The position numbers and the translations under genes are program-made. The notes under the pieces are model-generated. The model was not told the origin of the DNA. It saw nothing but the letters and a program-made list of their open reading frames with translations, and did no database searches. 20,705 bases of DNA from Prolixibacteraceae bacterium (lineage in GTDB: Bacteria; Bacteroidota; Bacteroidia; Bacteroidales; Prolixibacteraceae), in assembly GCA_027451165.1 (NCBI GenBank), contig DAIDJX010000022.1, positions 1 to 20,705 on the forward strand. Reading direction: 5' to 3'. Shown piece after piece: positions 1-7,825 of this stretch. How positions within the stretch are numbered: position 1 is the stretch's first letter; every line of letters starts with the position of its first letter.

Positions 1-1
1 G

Positions 2-52
2 CAGGCTGAGATCAACCTGATATGGAAACACTTACTGCCGGCGTTTAAGTGA
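2..52 (+). CDS. Possible 3' end of an unidentified plus-strand gene (partial, cut by window start)
   Basis: From base 2 an open frame encodes QAEINLIWKHLLPAFK followed by TGA at 50-52. The residue mix looks like an ordinary folded protein end, and a gene ending here would converge on the oxidoreductase gene whose stop is at 70-72, leaving only 17 bases between them. I cannot name the family from 16 residues. The tail LIWKHLLPAF faintly recalls the C-termini of some serine hydrolases, but that is a guess. With so few codons an open frame can arise by chance. Confidence 0.35.
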   Translation, partial: QAEINLIWKHLLPAFK

Positions 53-69
53 ACGATGGGATCTCTCTC

Positions 70-1761
70 TCAGTGAAGCACCTGACCTTTTTTCATCAGG
101 ATTTTCTCCAGTTCTGAGTAGGGCACATCCTGAACTGCTGCTTTCAGGTCGATAGCCATACAGGCGGCAACTGCAGCTGATTGCCCCAGGATCATAAATA
201 CCGGTTCCATACGGATAGAGCCATAGGCAATGTGGCTGGAAGATACGCACACCGGAACCAGCAGATTGGTACATTCCCTTTTTTGCGGACATAAAGATCC
301 GTATGCTATTTCGTACGGTCCCGGAAGTCCTAAACCGACATCCCCTTCATTCTGTGCATTCCCGTTTTCATCTACATAGCGTTGTACATTGTGGGAGTCA
401 ATGGTATATGATCCCATCCCCACTGATTCCGGGGTGGGCTTGCGATCCATCAGTTCATTTTCCGTCATGACAAATTTTCCCTGCATCCGGCGGGCTTCCC
501 GGATGTACAACTGATGGGGCCAGTTACCGTTGCCGGTAAATTCATCCGCAGATAAACCCCAGGATTGCAACTTTTTCCGGATGGCTTGCGGAACACGGGC
601 ATCATTGGCCATAAACCACAACAAACCTTTCTGGTACATTTCGTGTTCTTTTGCTATTTCCTCCCTCCGGATGTAATTTGCTTCCGGATAATCATAGTTC
701 ATCCCGATAAAATCACTGCTGAAAGGGCCGTGGTTATTGGTATCGGTTTTGCGGTTGGGCAGCGCATCAAATTTGTCGAATACTTCTTTCCATCCCCTTT
801 CAAAAACCCTGGCCAGCAGTTCATATTTCGCAGGATCGTAGTTCTCAGGTTTGGGAAAAGGCACCCGGTTGTCCGGATGGTCGGTCAAGCATAGGCGGTA
901 ACAGTAAGCCTGAACCCTGTGGTCTCCCTGTCCGTTCTCCCCTGAAGGATCAGCGCTCACAAAGGGCAATAACCCACTGTCAGGATTTCCTGGAATTTTG
1001 TATGCACTCACCGGTTCAGGAAGTACCCTGAAGTTGTGCCTGTGATGGATGGCATCTTTCTGCACCCCGTTCCAGGTTTCACCATAGCGCTGATTACTTT
1101 CCCTGCCAACAGTATAGCTTACCCCTGCTGCTGCCATCAGATCCCCCTCGTAGGTGGCATCCAGAAAAATTTTCCCGTAAAATCTCTTTCCGGAGAGCGT
1201 AGTGATGGAACTTATTTTTTCCTTTTTAACATCCACTCCGGATTCCCGGTTCAGCCATTCGTTCCTGAAAACCTGAATCTGGTTTTCCCTGATATAATCT
1301 TCAAAAATCCGCTCAGCAACATGAGGCTCAAAAAGCCACATAGTACGGTTCTCTCCGTCGACTGCGGGAGTTCCCTGCCCTTTGTTCCCAAACTCTTCCT
1401 TTTTTTGCCATTTCCATGCTTTCCCTTCCTGGTAGTGCAGCCAGACCCGGTGATAAAAATCCTTCGCCAACCCGCCTATCACCTCTTTTTTACCGGTATC
1501 GGTATAACCGAGCCCACCCGAGGTCAATCCTCCCAGGTGGGTGTCGGGCGAAACCAGGATGACGCTTTTACCTGACATGGCAACTTCAACCGCTGCAATA
1601 ACAGCGGCAGAAGTACCGCCATAAATGATCACGTCAGCCTGATATTGTTCTTTTTCCGCTGCTTGTACAGGTTGGAAAAATAGGAACATGGAAAGGATGG
1701 AACCAAAGCAAAGTGACCATGCTGAAGTCCTGAATTTCATTCTTCGTTTTTCTGGTTTCAT
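70..1761 (-). CDS. Exported FAD-dependent oxidoreductase (FAD_oxidored family, PF12831-like)
   Basis: This 563-residue protein carries an N-terminal signal peptide (basic MKPEKRRMKFR, hydrophobic core at about 13-29, likely cleavage near PVQA-A). The mature part starts with a dinucleotide-binding fold: VIIYGGTSAAVIAAVEVAMSG at about 44-64, then SVILVSPDTHLGGLTSGGLG at 66-85. The second block, with its HLGG-TSGGL pattern, is typical of FAD_oxidored proteins, which Bacteroidota often carry in polysaccharide-use regions and which are sometimes named xanthan lyase-like. The substrate is unknown. Export suggests a periplasmic flavoenzyme; there is no visible Tat motif, so FAD loading after Sec export is an open point. 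A start at Met8 (1740) would also give a good signal peptide. The gene is divergent from the DUF4056 gene; a TATTTTTG box lies just upstream. No defect was seen. The fold and family are firm, the reaction is not. Confidence 0.88.
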   Translation of the reverse strand: MKPEKRRMKFRTSAWSLCFGSILSMFLFFQPVQAAEKEQYQADVIIYGGTSAAVIAAVEVAMSGKSVILVSPDTHLGGLTSGGLGYTDTGKKEVIGGLAKDFYHRVWLHYQEGKAWKWQKKEEFGNKGQGTPAVDGENRTMWLFEPHVAERIFEDYIRENQIQVFRNEWLNRESGVDVKKEKISSITTLSGKRFYGKIFLDATYEGDLMAAAGVSYTVGRESNQRYGETWNGVQKDAIHHRHNFRVLPEPVSAYKIPGNPDSGLLPFVSADPSGENGQGDHRVQAYCYRLCLTDHPDNRVPFPKPENYDPAKYELLARVFERGWKEVFDKFDALPNRKTDTNNHGPFSSDFIGMNYDYPEANYIRREEIAKEHEMYQKGLLWFMANDARVPQAIRKKLQSWGLSADEFTGNGNWPHQLYIREARRMQGKFVMTENELMDRKPTPESVGMGSYTIDSHNVQRYVDENGNAQNEGDVGLGLPGPYEIAYGSLCPQKRECTNLLVPVCVSSSHIAYGSIRMEPVFMILGQSAAVAACMAIDLKAAVQDVPYSELEKILMKKGQVLH

Positions 1762-1791
1762 GGGAATAGACTGGTTGAAAATCTTTAATTA

Positions 1792-1799
1792 CAAAAATA
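1792..1799 (-). promoter_or_regulatory. Candidate -7 box (TATTTTTG) for the FAD oxidoreductase gene
   Basis: The plus strand reads CAAAAATA, so the minus strand reads TATTTTTG, a perfect match to the Bacteroidota -7 consensus TAnnTTTG. It lies about 31 bases upstream of the ATG at 1761. I do not see a clear TTG -33 partner at the expected spacing, and the region is AT-rich, so chance is possible. Confidence 0.35.
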
Positions 1800-1926
1800 G
1801 GAATGTTTTCAAACAGAAAACTAAACAGTCCTGATCTATCAACTAAGCAGCTTTAACAAAATATCTTAAGGTGTTATGAATAGTAAACGGATAGTTTTTA
1901 TTTTTATGGGTCGAATATTTGCAGAC

Positions 1927-3039
1927 ATGAAAAACCGTTTACTGGCACTTACCCTTTTTTTACTGACCCTTTCCATTTCATCCGGAGCCTTACCCCCTGT
2001 TTTGGATAATCCCTGGGCACATCCACCCAGGATCATCCGCACCTGTTGTATGTTTGGTTCCAAAGTGGGCGTGGTGGTGGTTCCTTTTGTCAAACTCTCG
2101 GATGTGACCAGTATCGAAAGGATTGGTGACCACCATTTTTTGGGACATGTGTCAGAAAGCAACGGTATCGTCTATACCCACAGGGGGGGATTCATTGATA
2201 TGGGTCATATGCGCGACCAGGCTGACTGGACGGCCTATCTCTATGCCCTGATGCAGAGGGAAAAAGCAGTGGGATGCATTAAGCTGGAGCTTGGATCTGA
2301 AGGGGGGCAGAAAAGTTTAAGCATATCCCTGCTGCCTTATCTTACCGATGAAGATTTGATTCTGCTGGCTGGCCGCATAGCCTATGATCTTTCGATCTGG
2401 CATGAGATTGCCACCTGGTTTGGAGTATCCTCCGTTCCGCTGGTCTCGGAACAATTTTCCAGTTTTTCGGTGGAAGATGGATACTCCAACCTGCTGGGTG
2501 TCCACCTCGGCATGGAAGCGATCAGGAGCAACCTTCCGTATGAAAAAGCAATGACCGAACTGATCTCCTCAAAATTGAAACATTTTATGGTGGTTGGCAC
2601 TTACCAGGAAACCCTGGATGCCATGGAGGCGGTAAGGGACATCTGGTGGACCAGAAATGCCCACATGCCCAGCAATAAGGTACAGATAGCCCGTCAAACC
2701 ACCACCTATGATTCGATTTTCCCACGGCTTATCCCTGCCGATGAACTTTTGTTCAAACACCAGGAACCGCTCATCATTCCATCGGTAACCTCACGGGGTG
2801 ATTCCCTCAGCAATATGTATGAATTCACTGTTAAACTAAACTATAAATTTCCGGTAAAGAAAATATTCCCTGACCAGGAGGTCTCATTTGTAACGCAGCA
2901 CCATTTCATGACCATGGTGTCTTTTATAGAAGATCAACTGAAGAATTCAGTGGTCCAGGATTACAAATCTCCCCTTGTCTCCTTCCGGAAATCGAGATCA
3001 ATGCCTGCTGAAATACCCGGAGGCACTAACAAACTCTGA
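1927..3039 (+). CDS. Exported DUF4056-family protein (PF13265-like), function unknown
   Basis: The frame is open from an ATG at 1876, but the start at 1927 gives a clean signal peptide (MKNRLLALTLFLLTLSISSGA), so I choose 1927 and a 370-residue protein. Counting from the 1876 start, the blocks that match DUF4056 proteins as I know them are PPRIIRTCCMFGS (50-62), SNGIVYTHRGGFIDMGHMRD (95-114), the helix WHEIATWFG (175-183), and SSFSVEDGYSNLLG (195-208). The invariant His and acidic residues in GGFIDMGHMRD and WHEIATW look like a metal or catalytic site, but no reaction is known to me. The protein should sit in the periplasm or on the outer membrane; no lipobox Cys follows the signal. The next gene starts 29 bases downstream on the same strand, so the two are probably cotranscribed. 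Confidence 0.82.
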   Translation: MKNRLLALTLFLLTLSISSGALPPVLDNPWAHPPRIIRTCCMFGSKVGVVVVPFVKLSDVTSIERIGDHHFLGHVSESNGIVYTHRGGFIDMGHMRDQADWTAYLYALMQREKAVGCIKLELGSEGGQKSLSISLLPYLTDEDLILLAGRIAYDLSIWHEIATWFGVSSVPLVSEQFSSFSVEDGYSNLLGVHLGMEAIRSNLPYEKAMTELISSKLKHFMVVGTYQETLDAMEAVRDIWWTRNAHMPSNKVQIARQTTTYDSIFPRLIPADELLFKHQEPLIIPSVTSRGDSLSNMYEFTVKLNYKFPVKKIFPDQEVSFVTQHHFMTMVSFIEDQLKNSVVQDYKSPLVSFRKSRSMPAEIPGGTNKL

Positions 3040-3068
3040 CCGAAGCCGTTTAAATTAAATACCTGCTT

Positions 3069-4643
3069 ATGAATTGTAATACTCAGAACTGGAAAAGTAT
3101 CCTCATCACCATTTTGCGGGCAGCCATTGGCTGGCATTTTTTGTATGAGGGAATATCTAAACTTGCTGCCACAGGATGGACTTCTTATGGTTATCTGAGC
3201 AATACCACCGGGTTTCTGTCAGGGTTTTACCATGCCCTGGCTTCTAATCCGGCAATAATCTCAGTGGTTGATTTTCTGAATATTTGGGGATTAACTGCCA
3301 TTGGCCTGGCTTTGTTCCTCGGGGTATTTGTAAGGTATGCATCAATTGCAGGTGTCCTGTTGTTGGTGTTGTATTATTTTGCCTATCCTCCTTTTGGTTC
3401 ATCTCTGCTGAAAGCTACCGAGGGGCAATTCCTTTTTGTGGACCGGAATTTTCTGGAAGCCCTGACCCTGCTGGTCCTCCTTTTCCTGAAAGAAAAGGGA
3501 TTTGGCATTGACCGGTTGTGGTCAGTTTTCCGGAAAAGGAGAAGCATTGAAGTGACTGATGATCAAGCCATCGGTGAAACTGAAAAATTCAATCCACGCA
3601 GGGAATTGCTGAAAAATCTTGCCACATTGCCTGTACTGGGCGCCCTGGGATACAGCGCTTATCAGACGCAGCGCAGGTTTGGGGTGGATTCGTTGTCAGG
3701 AGCGACCATCAAACTGAAAACAGCAGATCTCAGAAAGCTGGAAGGGGAATTACCCAAAGGGAAGATCGGCCAACATGAGATCAGCCGCCTGGTAATGGGG
3801 GGCAACCTGATAGGAGGATGGGCCCACTCCCGCGACCTGATCTACGTACCCTCTCTTTTCAGGGCTTACAATACGGAAAAAAAGGTATTTGAAACCCTGA
3901 TTCTCGCTGAGAAGGCAGGGATAAACACCATCAATATTGGTTTTGCTTCCAATGAATTGATAGCCAAATACAAAAAAATCACCGGAAGCAAAATCAAAGT
4001 TATTTCCCAGATCCATCCGGGCCTGGATAATGGAAAACTGGACGAAGTCGGCCCTGCCACAGACAAAAAGAAGTTCTTTGAGTTTATTGACAAAGCCATT
4101 GATTTCGGGGTGGATATCGTCCAGGTGCAGGGGAACTGGTGTGACTGGCTCTCCAGGGCTGAAAAGACCTGGGTGATCGGCGAAATGATTGAACATATCC
4201 GGAAACAGGGTTATACTGCAGGGTTGGGCGCCCATACCATTGATTCACTGATCTTGTGTGAGGAAAATGGTGTTATTCCGGACTATTACATGCAGACCAT
4301 GCACCACGATAATTACTGGTCGGCACACCCCCTCGATAAACGGGTTCCTTTTGAAGTTGACGGGAAAAAATATCTGGAACACGACCGTTTCCACGACAAT
4401 TGTTTCTGCCTTTTCCCGGACCGGACTGCTGAATTTGTGAACCGCGTGAAAATCCCGGTCATGGGATTCAAGGTGCTGGCAGCTGGTGCGATCACCCCTG
4501 AAGATGGTTTTAAATGGGCCTTTAACAATGGAGCTGACTTTATTTGTGTCGGAATGTTTGATTTCCAGGTGGTGGATGATGTCAACATCACCATCCATAC
4601 ACTCCGGAATCTTCAGGAGCGAAAACGGGAATGGTTTGGTTGA
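3069..4643 (+). CDS. DoxX-like membrane domain fused, via a Tat-like motif, to an aldo/keto-reductase-like TIM barrel
   Basis: This is a 524-residue three-part protein. Residues 1-145 form a DoxX/DoxD-like membrane domain with about four hydrophobic helices (near 11-30, 64-87, 91-107, 128-141). A charged linker follows, then RRELLKNLATLPVLGALG (177-194), which resembles a twin-arginine signal (paired Arg, then LLK and a mild hydrophobic stretch), but placed inside the protein. Residues about 235-524 look like a TIM barrel related to aldo/keto reductases: a first strand ISRLVMGGNLIGG, repeated alpha/beta units, VDIVQVQGNW, and near the end FKVLAAGAITPEDGF and GADFICVGM. The usual AKR tetrad is not evident, whereas His-rich segments (GAHT, MHHDNYWSAH, EHDRFHDNC) are, so the chemistry may differ. 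DoxX proteins are linked to quinone-coupled oxidation; a membrane oxidoreductase passing electrons to quinone is my inference. Probably cotranscribed with the DUF4056 gene. Confidence 0.78.
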   Translation: MNCNTQNWKSILITILRAAIGWHFLYEGISKLAATGWTSYGYLSNTTGFLSGFYHALASNPAIISVVDFLNIWGLTAIGLALFLGVFVRYASIAGVLLLVLYYFAYPPFGSSLLKATEGQFLFVDRNFLEALTLLVLLFLKEKGFGIDRLWSVFRKRRSIEVTDDQAIGETEKFNPRRELLKNLATLPVLGALGYSAYQTQRRFGVDSLSGATIKLKTADLRKLEGELPKGKIGQHEISRLVMGGNLIGGWAHSRDLIYVPSLFRAYNTEKKVFETLILAEKAGINTINIGFASNELIAKYKKITGSKIKVISQIHPGLDNGKLDEVGPATDKKKFFEFIDKAIDFGVDIVQVQGNWCDWLSRAEKTWVIGEMIEHIRKQGYTAGLGAHTIDSLILCEENGVIPDYYMQTMHHDNYWSAHPLDKRVPFEVDGKKYLEHDRFHDNCFCLFPDRTAEFVNRVKIPVMGFKVLAAGAITPEDGFKWAFNNGADFICVGMFDFQVVDDVNITIHTLRNLQERKREWFG

Positions 4644-4669
4644 ACCAACGGCTAAATTTGCTATATTTG
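4640..4669 (+). promoter_or_regulatory. Bacteroidota-type promoter for the subtilase gene
   Basis: TTG at 4640-4642, a 19-base spacer, and TATATTTG at 4662-4669 match the Bacteroidota primary sigma consensus (TTG-N19-TAnnTTTG) exactly. The expected start of transcription is near 4676, giving a leader of about 29 bases before the ATG at 4705. The -33 element overlaps the stop codon of the preceding gene (4641-4643), so the promoter is tucked against it. A second box TAAATTTG at 4653-4660 could act as an alternative -7 element. Confidence 0.65.
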
Positions 4670-4704
4670 GGTAAAATAGCTGAAAACACAAATCCTTTCC
4701 GATC

Positions 4705-7700
4705 ATGAAAAGAATATCCTTCCCCGTACCATCATTTTCCCTGTTGGCCATAATACTGATGATGTTTTCCGGGGTTAATCAGGCCCAGGAAATTTTCCCA
4801 TCCATCACGGCTTCAGGTGATAAAATACTTTCCGGAAGTTTGTTTGAAAAAATCCATAACCTTGATCAACAGTCTGCGTCATCATTGAAAAGCGGACCCT
4901 CTCCGGAAAGTAAGGTCTTTCTCTATTTTTCCGAATACCCTTCTTCTGACCTACTCACCCGGCTGGAAAGATTGGGTGTCAGGCTGATGAAAGAAACCTG
5001 GACGCCACCCCTGGGTCGTCATCCTTACGGCTTCATTGCGGCTATTGTGCCTGATCATAATCTGAGAGCCATCTTGTCCTTGTCTGCCTTGAAAAAAATC
5101 GGTTCTGCAGAAAGGAACAGTCATGCCATGAATAACACGGCATCACAATTAATTGGAGCGTCAATGACCTGGGAATCAGGTTACACAGGTAAAGGAGTTA
5201 AGGTTGGGGTTCTTGATTCAGGGATTGACACCACCTTTGCAGGCACCGATCTGCCGGCAGTTTTTCAGAAGAAAGATTATTCCTATTATCCGAATTTGGA
5301 TAACGATGTATCCAACACGGTGACCGGCCATGGTACCCATGTGGCAGGAACAGTTCTGGGGCGCGGTGTTCTTTCTCAGGGGCATTCTCATGCCAATAAC
5401 GGCAGGGGGGCTTTCAAGGGAATGGCTCCGGCAGCTGACCTGGTATTTTTGAAAATCGGACAGGATGAAGATGCCGTTGCTGAGGATCCCCAGACCATTG
5501 CGGCCATTGACGCAGCGGTAAACATTTATCATGTGAATGTGCTTTCCATGAGTTATGGCGGCTGGGATGATTACCACGATGGCAGTGGCGCTTTGGATCA
5601 AAAGGTGGACTGGGCTTTCAATCAGGGTGTCCCCTTTTTCCTGTCTGCCGGTAATGCCGGTGATGATAAAAAACACTGGATGGGAACAGTTGCTGCCAAT
5701 TCCCAAAGTGATCTGATCGAAGTAAAAGTTTCCGCACCGGGCAGCGATACCACCATGCTCCGGTTCAATATGGTCTGGGCCGATGGAACCAAAAGGAACA
5801 ACCTGACCATCAAATACTTCGATTCGGCTAAACAGCCGTTGAGTGATGTGACCATTCTTCCGGTTACTGAAAGTCCCAGGGGAACTGAATCACGCTATTC
5901 CTGGTACAACAAATCGCTTAAAGCTGCCGGAACCTGGTATCTGCAGGTTATCAACAATTCTTCAGAATCACAGGTGGTCCATATTTATGAAGACTGGAAC
6001 AACCAGCGTATCGGGACAGACCACGTCTCATTCACCAATCCGGAAACAGCCTATACTATAGGTTCTCCGTCTTCTGCTGATCATGCTTTTTCTGTAGGAG
6101 CTTATGTTTCAAGAAACAGCTGGACCAGTTCAACCGGAAGTGATCGCTGGTGGGGTCTTACCTATATGGAGAATGTTATCGCAGATTTTTCCAGTCGCGG
6201 TCCTACGCTGGACCAAAGGACCAAACCGGATATTACTGCTCCGGGGCATGTTTTGATCTCCCTGCGCGACAAAAAGATCTACCCTACAGCAGGTAACTCA
6301 ACGATCGATAATGACGGCAAATCAGGAGGGGAAGCCAACTACTACCAGATGCGCGGTACCAGTATGGCCTGCCCGGTAGCTGCCGGAGCAGCTGCCCTTT
6401 TTCTGGAAAAATATCCGTCAGCTACCCCTCAGCAGGTCTATGATGCCTTTAAAAATTTCAGCAACCAGTCGGGCCTGAAAAACCTGCCCGATAATACCTA
6501 TGGTGCAGGTAGGCTGAATATCCTGAATGCCATCAATGGTTACCGGGATGCTGTTGTTGTGGATGGAAACATGAACGACACGAAATATACCACCCTTGCA
6601 AAATTTACTTCCAACAGGAATGGAATGGGTGATAAAAATAATCTGGGTGAACTGAAGTATTATTCCGACGGAAAAAATCTGTATATCGGCATCACGGGAG
6701 AGACAACCGCTGATAATAATTTCCTGCTGTTCATGGATTTCTCCGGCGTACAAGGCAGGGGGACCAATACGCTGGGCGGCGGCAATTCCGGGGATTTCGT
6801 GTATTGTGCCTTTGCCTATATGGGCAATGTAAAAATGGATTTTGATGTGGACGTTGCTCTTGGATTCAACAAGGGCAACAGCCAGCAGTCGGAATTTTTC
6901 AGTGACGCCATAAAGTACGGAACCACCAACAAGGCTGTAAATATCGGGCGTTGTAATCAGATGGGAGGAAATTCTTCTTTCGAAATTGCTTCAGCCTTCG
7001 GAGGTTCCGGTTCTCTGACTTTCGCCTACGACAGCACTTTTGCCTCCGATAAGAACAAAGGAGTGGAAATGAAAATCCCCATTTCGGCATTCGCAGGGGT
7101 GGATACTTCACAGACCGTCCGCTTCTTCGTGGTACTATCTCCCCAAAACGGGAAAGTTTCCAATGAATGCATTCCGGGCGATCCGGGAGCTGCCAATCCC
7201 GGCGATGGTGGTGACTTTTCGGTCATCCCCAGTCAGGACTTCTTTACCGCACCGGTGAAAATTTCAGGTCCCAAAAATCTTACCCTTGCTATAAATACAA
7301 CAGCACTGACAATGGGGTATGCTGCCGGAAGCACAGCTGCCTTTAACATCACCTCCGACGGGGAATGGACGGTCAATACAGGTCAACCATGGCTGACCGC
7401 TTTCCCTTCATCGGGTTCCGGGAATAAAACGGTTACCCTTACTGCCCTGGCCAACACCCAGCCCGGCAACCGGACGTCTACGCTGACGGTTTCGGCTATC
7501 GGTGCCGCAGTAAAGACTGTTCAGGTAACCCAATCATTCAATACGATTGCCCTGTCTTCTGAGAAAGAACAACTTTCCGTTTACCCCAATCCTTTCTCAG
7601 ACAGATTAATCATCAGGGGGATCAGTGCAAAGGCATCGCTCAGAATAACTGACTTGTCAGGACGGGTACTTCTTACCCGGGAGTTATCGGAAAATACCGA

Positions 7701-7791
7701 TCTGAACACCAGCTATTTCCCTGCCGGGTTGTATTTGTTGACCATTACCTCAGACGGAAGCCGGTGGTCGGGAAAGCTGATCAGGAAGTAA
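4705..7791 (+). CDS. T9SS-secreted subtilisin-family (S8) serine protease with CBM9-like and BACON domains
   Basis: The 1028-residue product has a signal peptide (to about VNQAQ, residue 28) and a propeptide-like region of about 110 residues. The S8 catalytic domain has all key residues: Asp171 in VGVLDSGID, His209 in TGHGTHVAGT, oxyanion Asn317 in SAGNAGD, and Ser553 in GTSMACPVAAGAA. Between Asn317 and Ser553 lies an inserted beta-rich domain (about 335-440) resembling those of other large bacterial S8 enzymes. Residues about 616-850 begin VVVDGNMND and look like a CBM9/DOMON-type beta sandwich. A BACON domain follows (about 858-945), then the type A T9SS sorting domain (959-1028: VYPNPF, ITDLSGRVLL, PAGLYLL, GKLIRK). 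It should be an active endopeptidase, released or bound at the cell surface after CTD removal. The natural substrate is unknown; host peptide, nutrient protein or glycoprotein are all possible. Confidence 0.93.
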   Translation: MKRISFPVPSFSLLAIILMMFSGVNQAQEIFPSITASGDKILSGSLFEKIHNLDQQSASSLKSGPSPESKVFLYFSEYPSSDLLTRLERLGVRLMKETWTPPLGRHPYGFIAAIVPDHNLRAILSLSALKKIGSAERNSHAMNNTASQLIGASMTWESGYTGKGVKVGVLDSGIDTTFAGTDLPAVFQKKDYSYYPNLDNDVSNTVTGHGTHVAGTVLGRGVLSQGHSHANNGRGAFKGMAPAADLVFLKIGQDEDAVAEDPQTIAAIDAAVNIYHVNVLSMSYGGWDDYHDGSGALDQKVDWAFNQGVPFFLSAGNAGDDKKHWMGTVAANSQSDLIEVKVSAPGSDTTMLRFNMVWADGTKRNNLTIKYFDSAKQPLSDVTILPVTESPRGTESRYSWYNKSLKAAGTWYLQVINNSSESQVVHIYEDWNNQRIGTDHVSFTNPETAYTIGSPSSADHAFSVGAYVSRNSWTSSTGSDRWWGLTYMENVIADFSSRGPTLDQRTKPDITAPGHVLISLRDKKIYPTAGNSTIDNDGKSGGEANYYQMRGTSMACPVAAGAAALFLEKYPSATPQQVYDAFKNFSNQSGLKNLPDNTYGAGRLNILNAINGYRDAVVVDGNMNDTKYTTLAKFTSNRNGMGDKNNLGELKYYSDGKNLYIGITGETTADNNFLLFMDFSGVQGRGTNTLGGGNSGDFVYCAFAYMGNVKMDFDVDVALGFNKGNSQQSEFFSDAIKYGTTNKAVNIGRCNQMGGNSSFEIASAFGGSGSLTFAYDSTFASDKNKGVEMKIPISAFAGVDTSQTVRFFVVLSPQNGKVSNECIPGDPGAANPGDGGDFSVIPSQDFFTAPVKISGPKNLTLAINTTALTMGYAAGSTAAFNITSDGEWTVNTGQPWLTAFPSSGSGNKTVTLTALANTQPGNRTSTLTVSAIGAAVKTVQVTQSFNTIALSSEKEQLSVYPNPFSDRLIIRGISAKASLRITDLSGRVLLTRELSENTDLNTSYFPAGLYLLTITSDGSRWSGKLIRK

Positions 7792-7825
7792 ACCGGACGA
7801 TTGCTTTCGGAAATAATAATCCTGT

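Noticed and set aside
1876..1926. Start of the DUF4056 protein at the ATG at 1876
   Set aside because: It would place 17 extra residues ahead of a complete signal peptide. The ATG at 1927 gives the usual signal-peptide layout.
7792..7825. A transcription terminator between the convergent protease and MFS/spermidine-synthase-like genes
   Set aside because: The 34 bases show no convincing stem with a T-tract on either strand.
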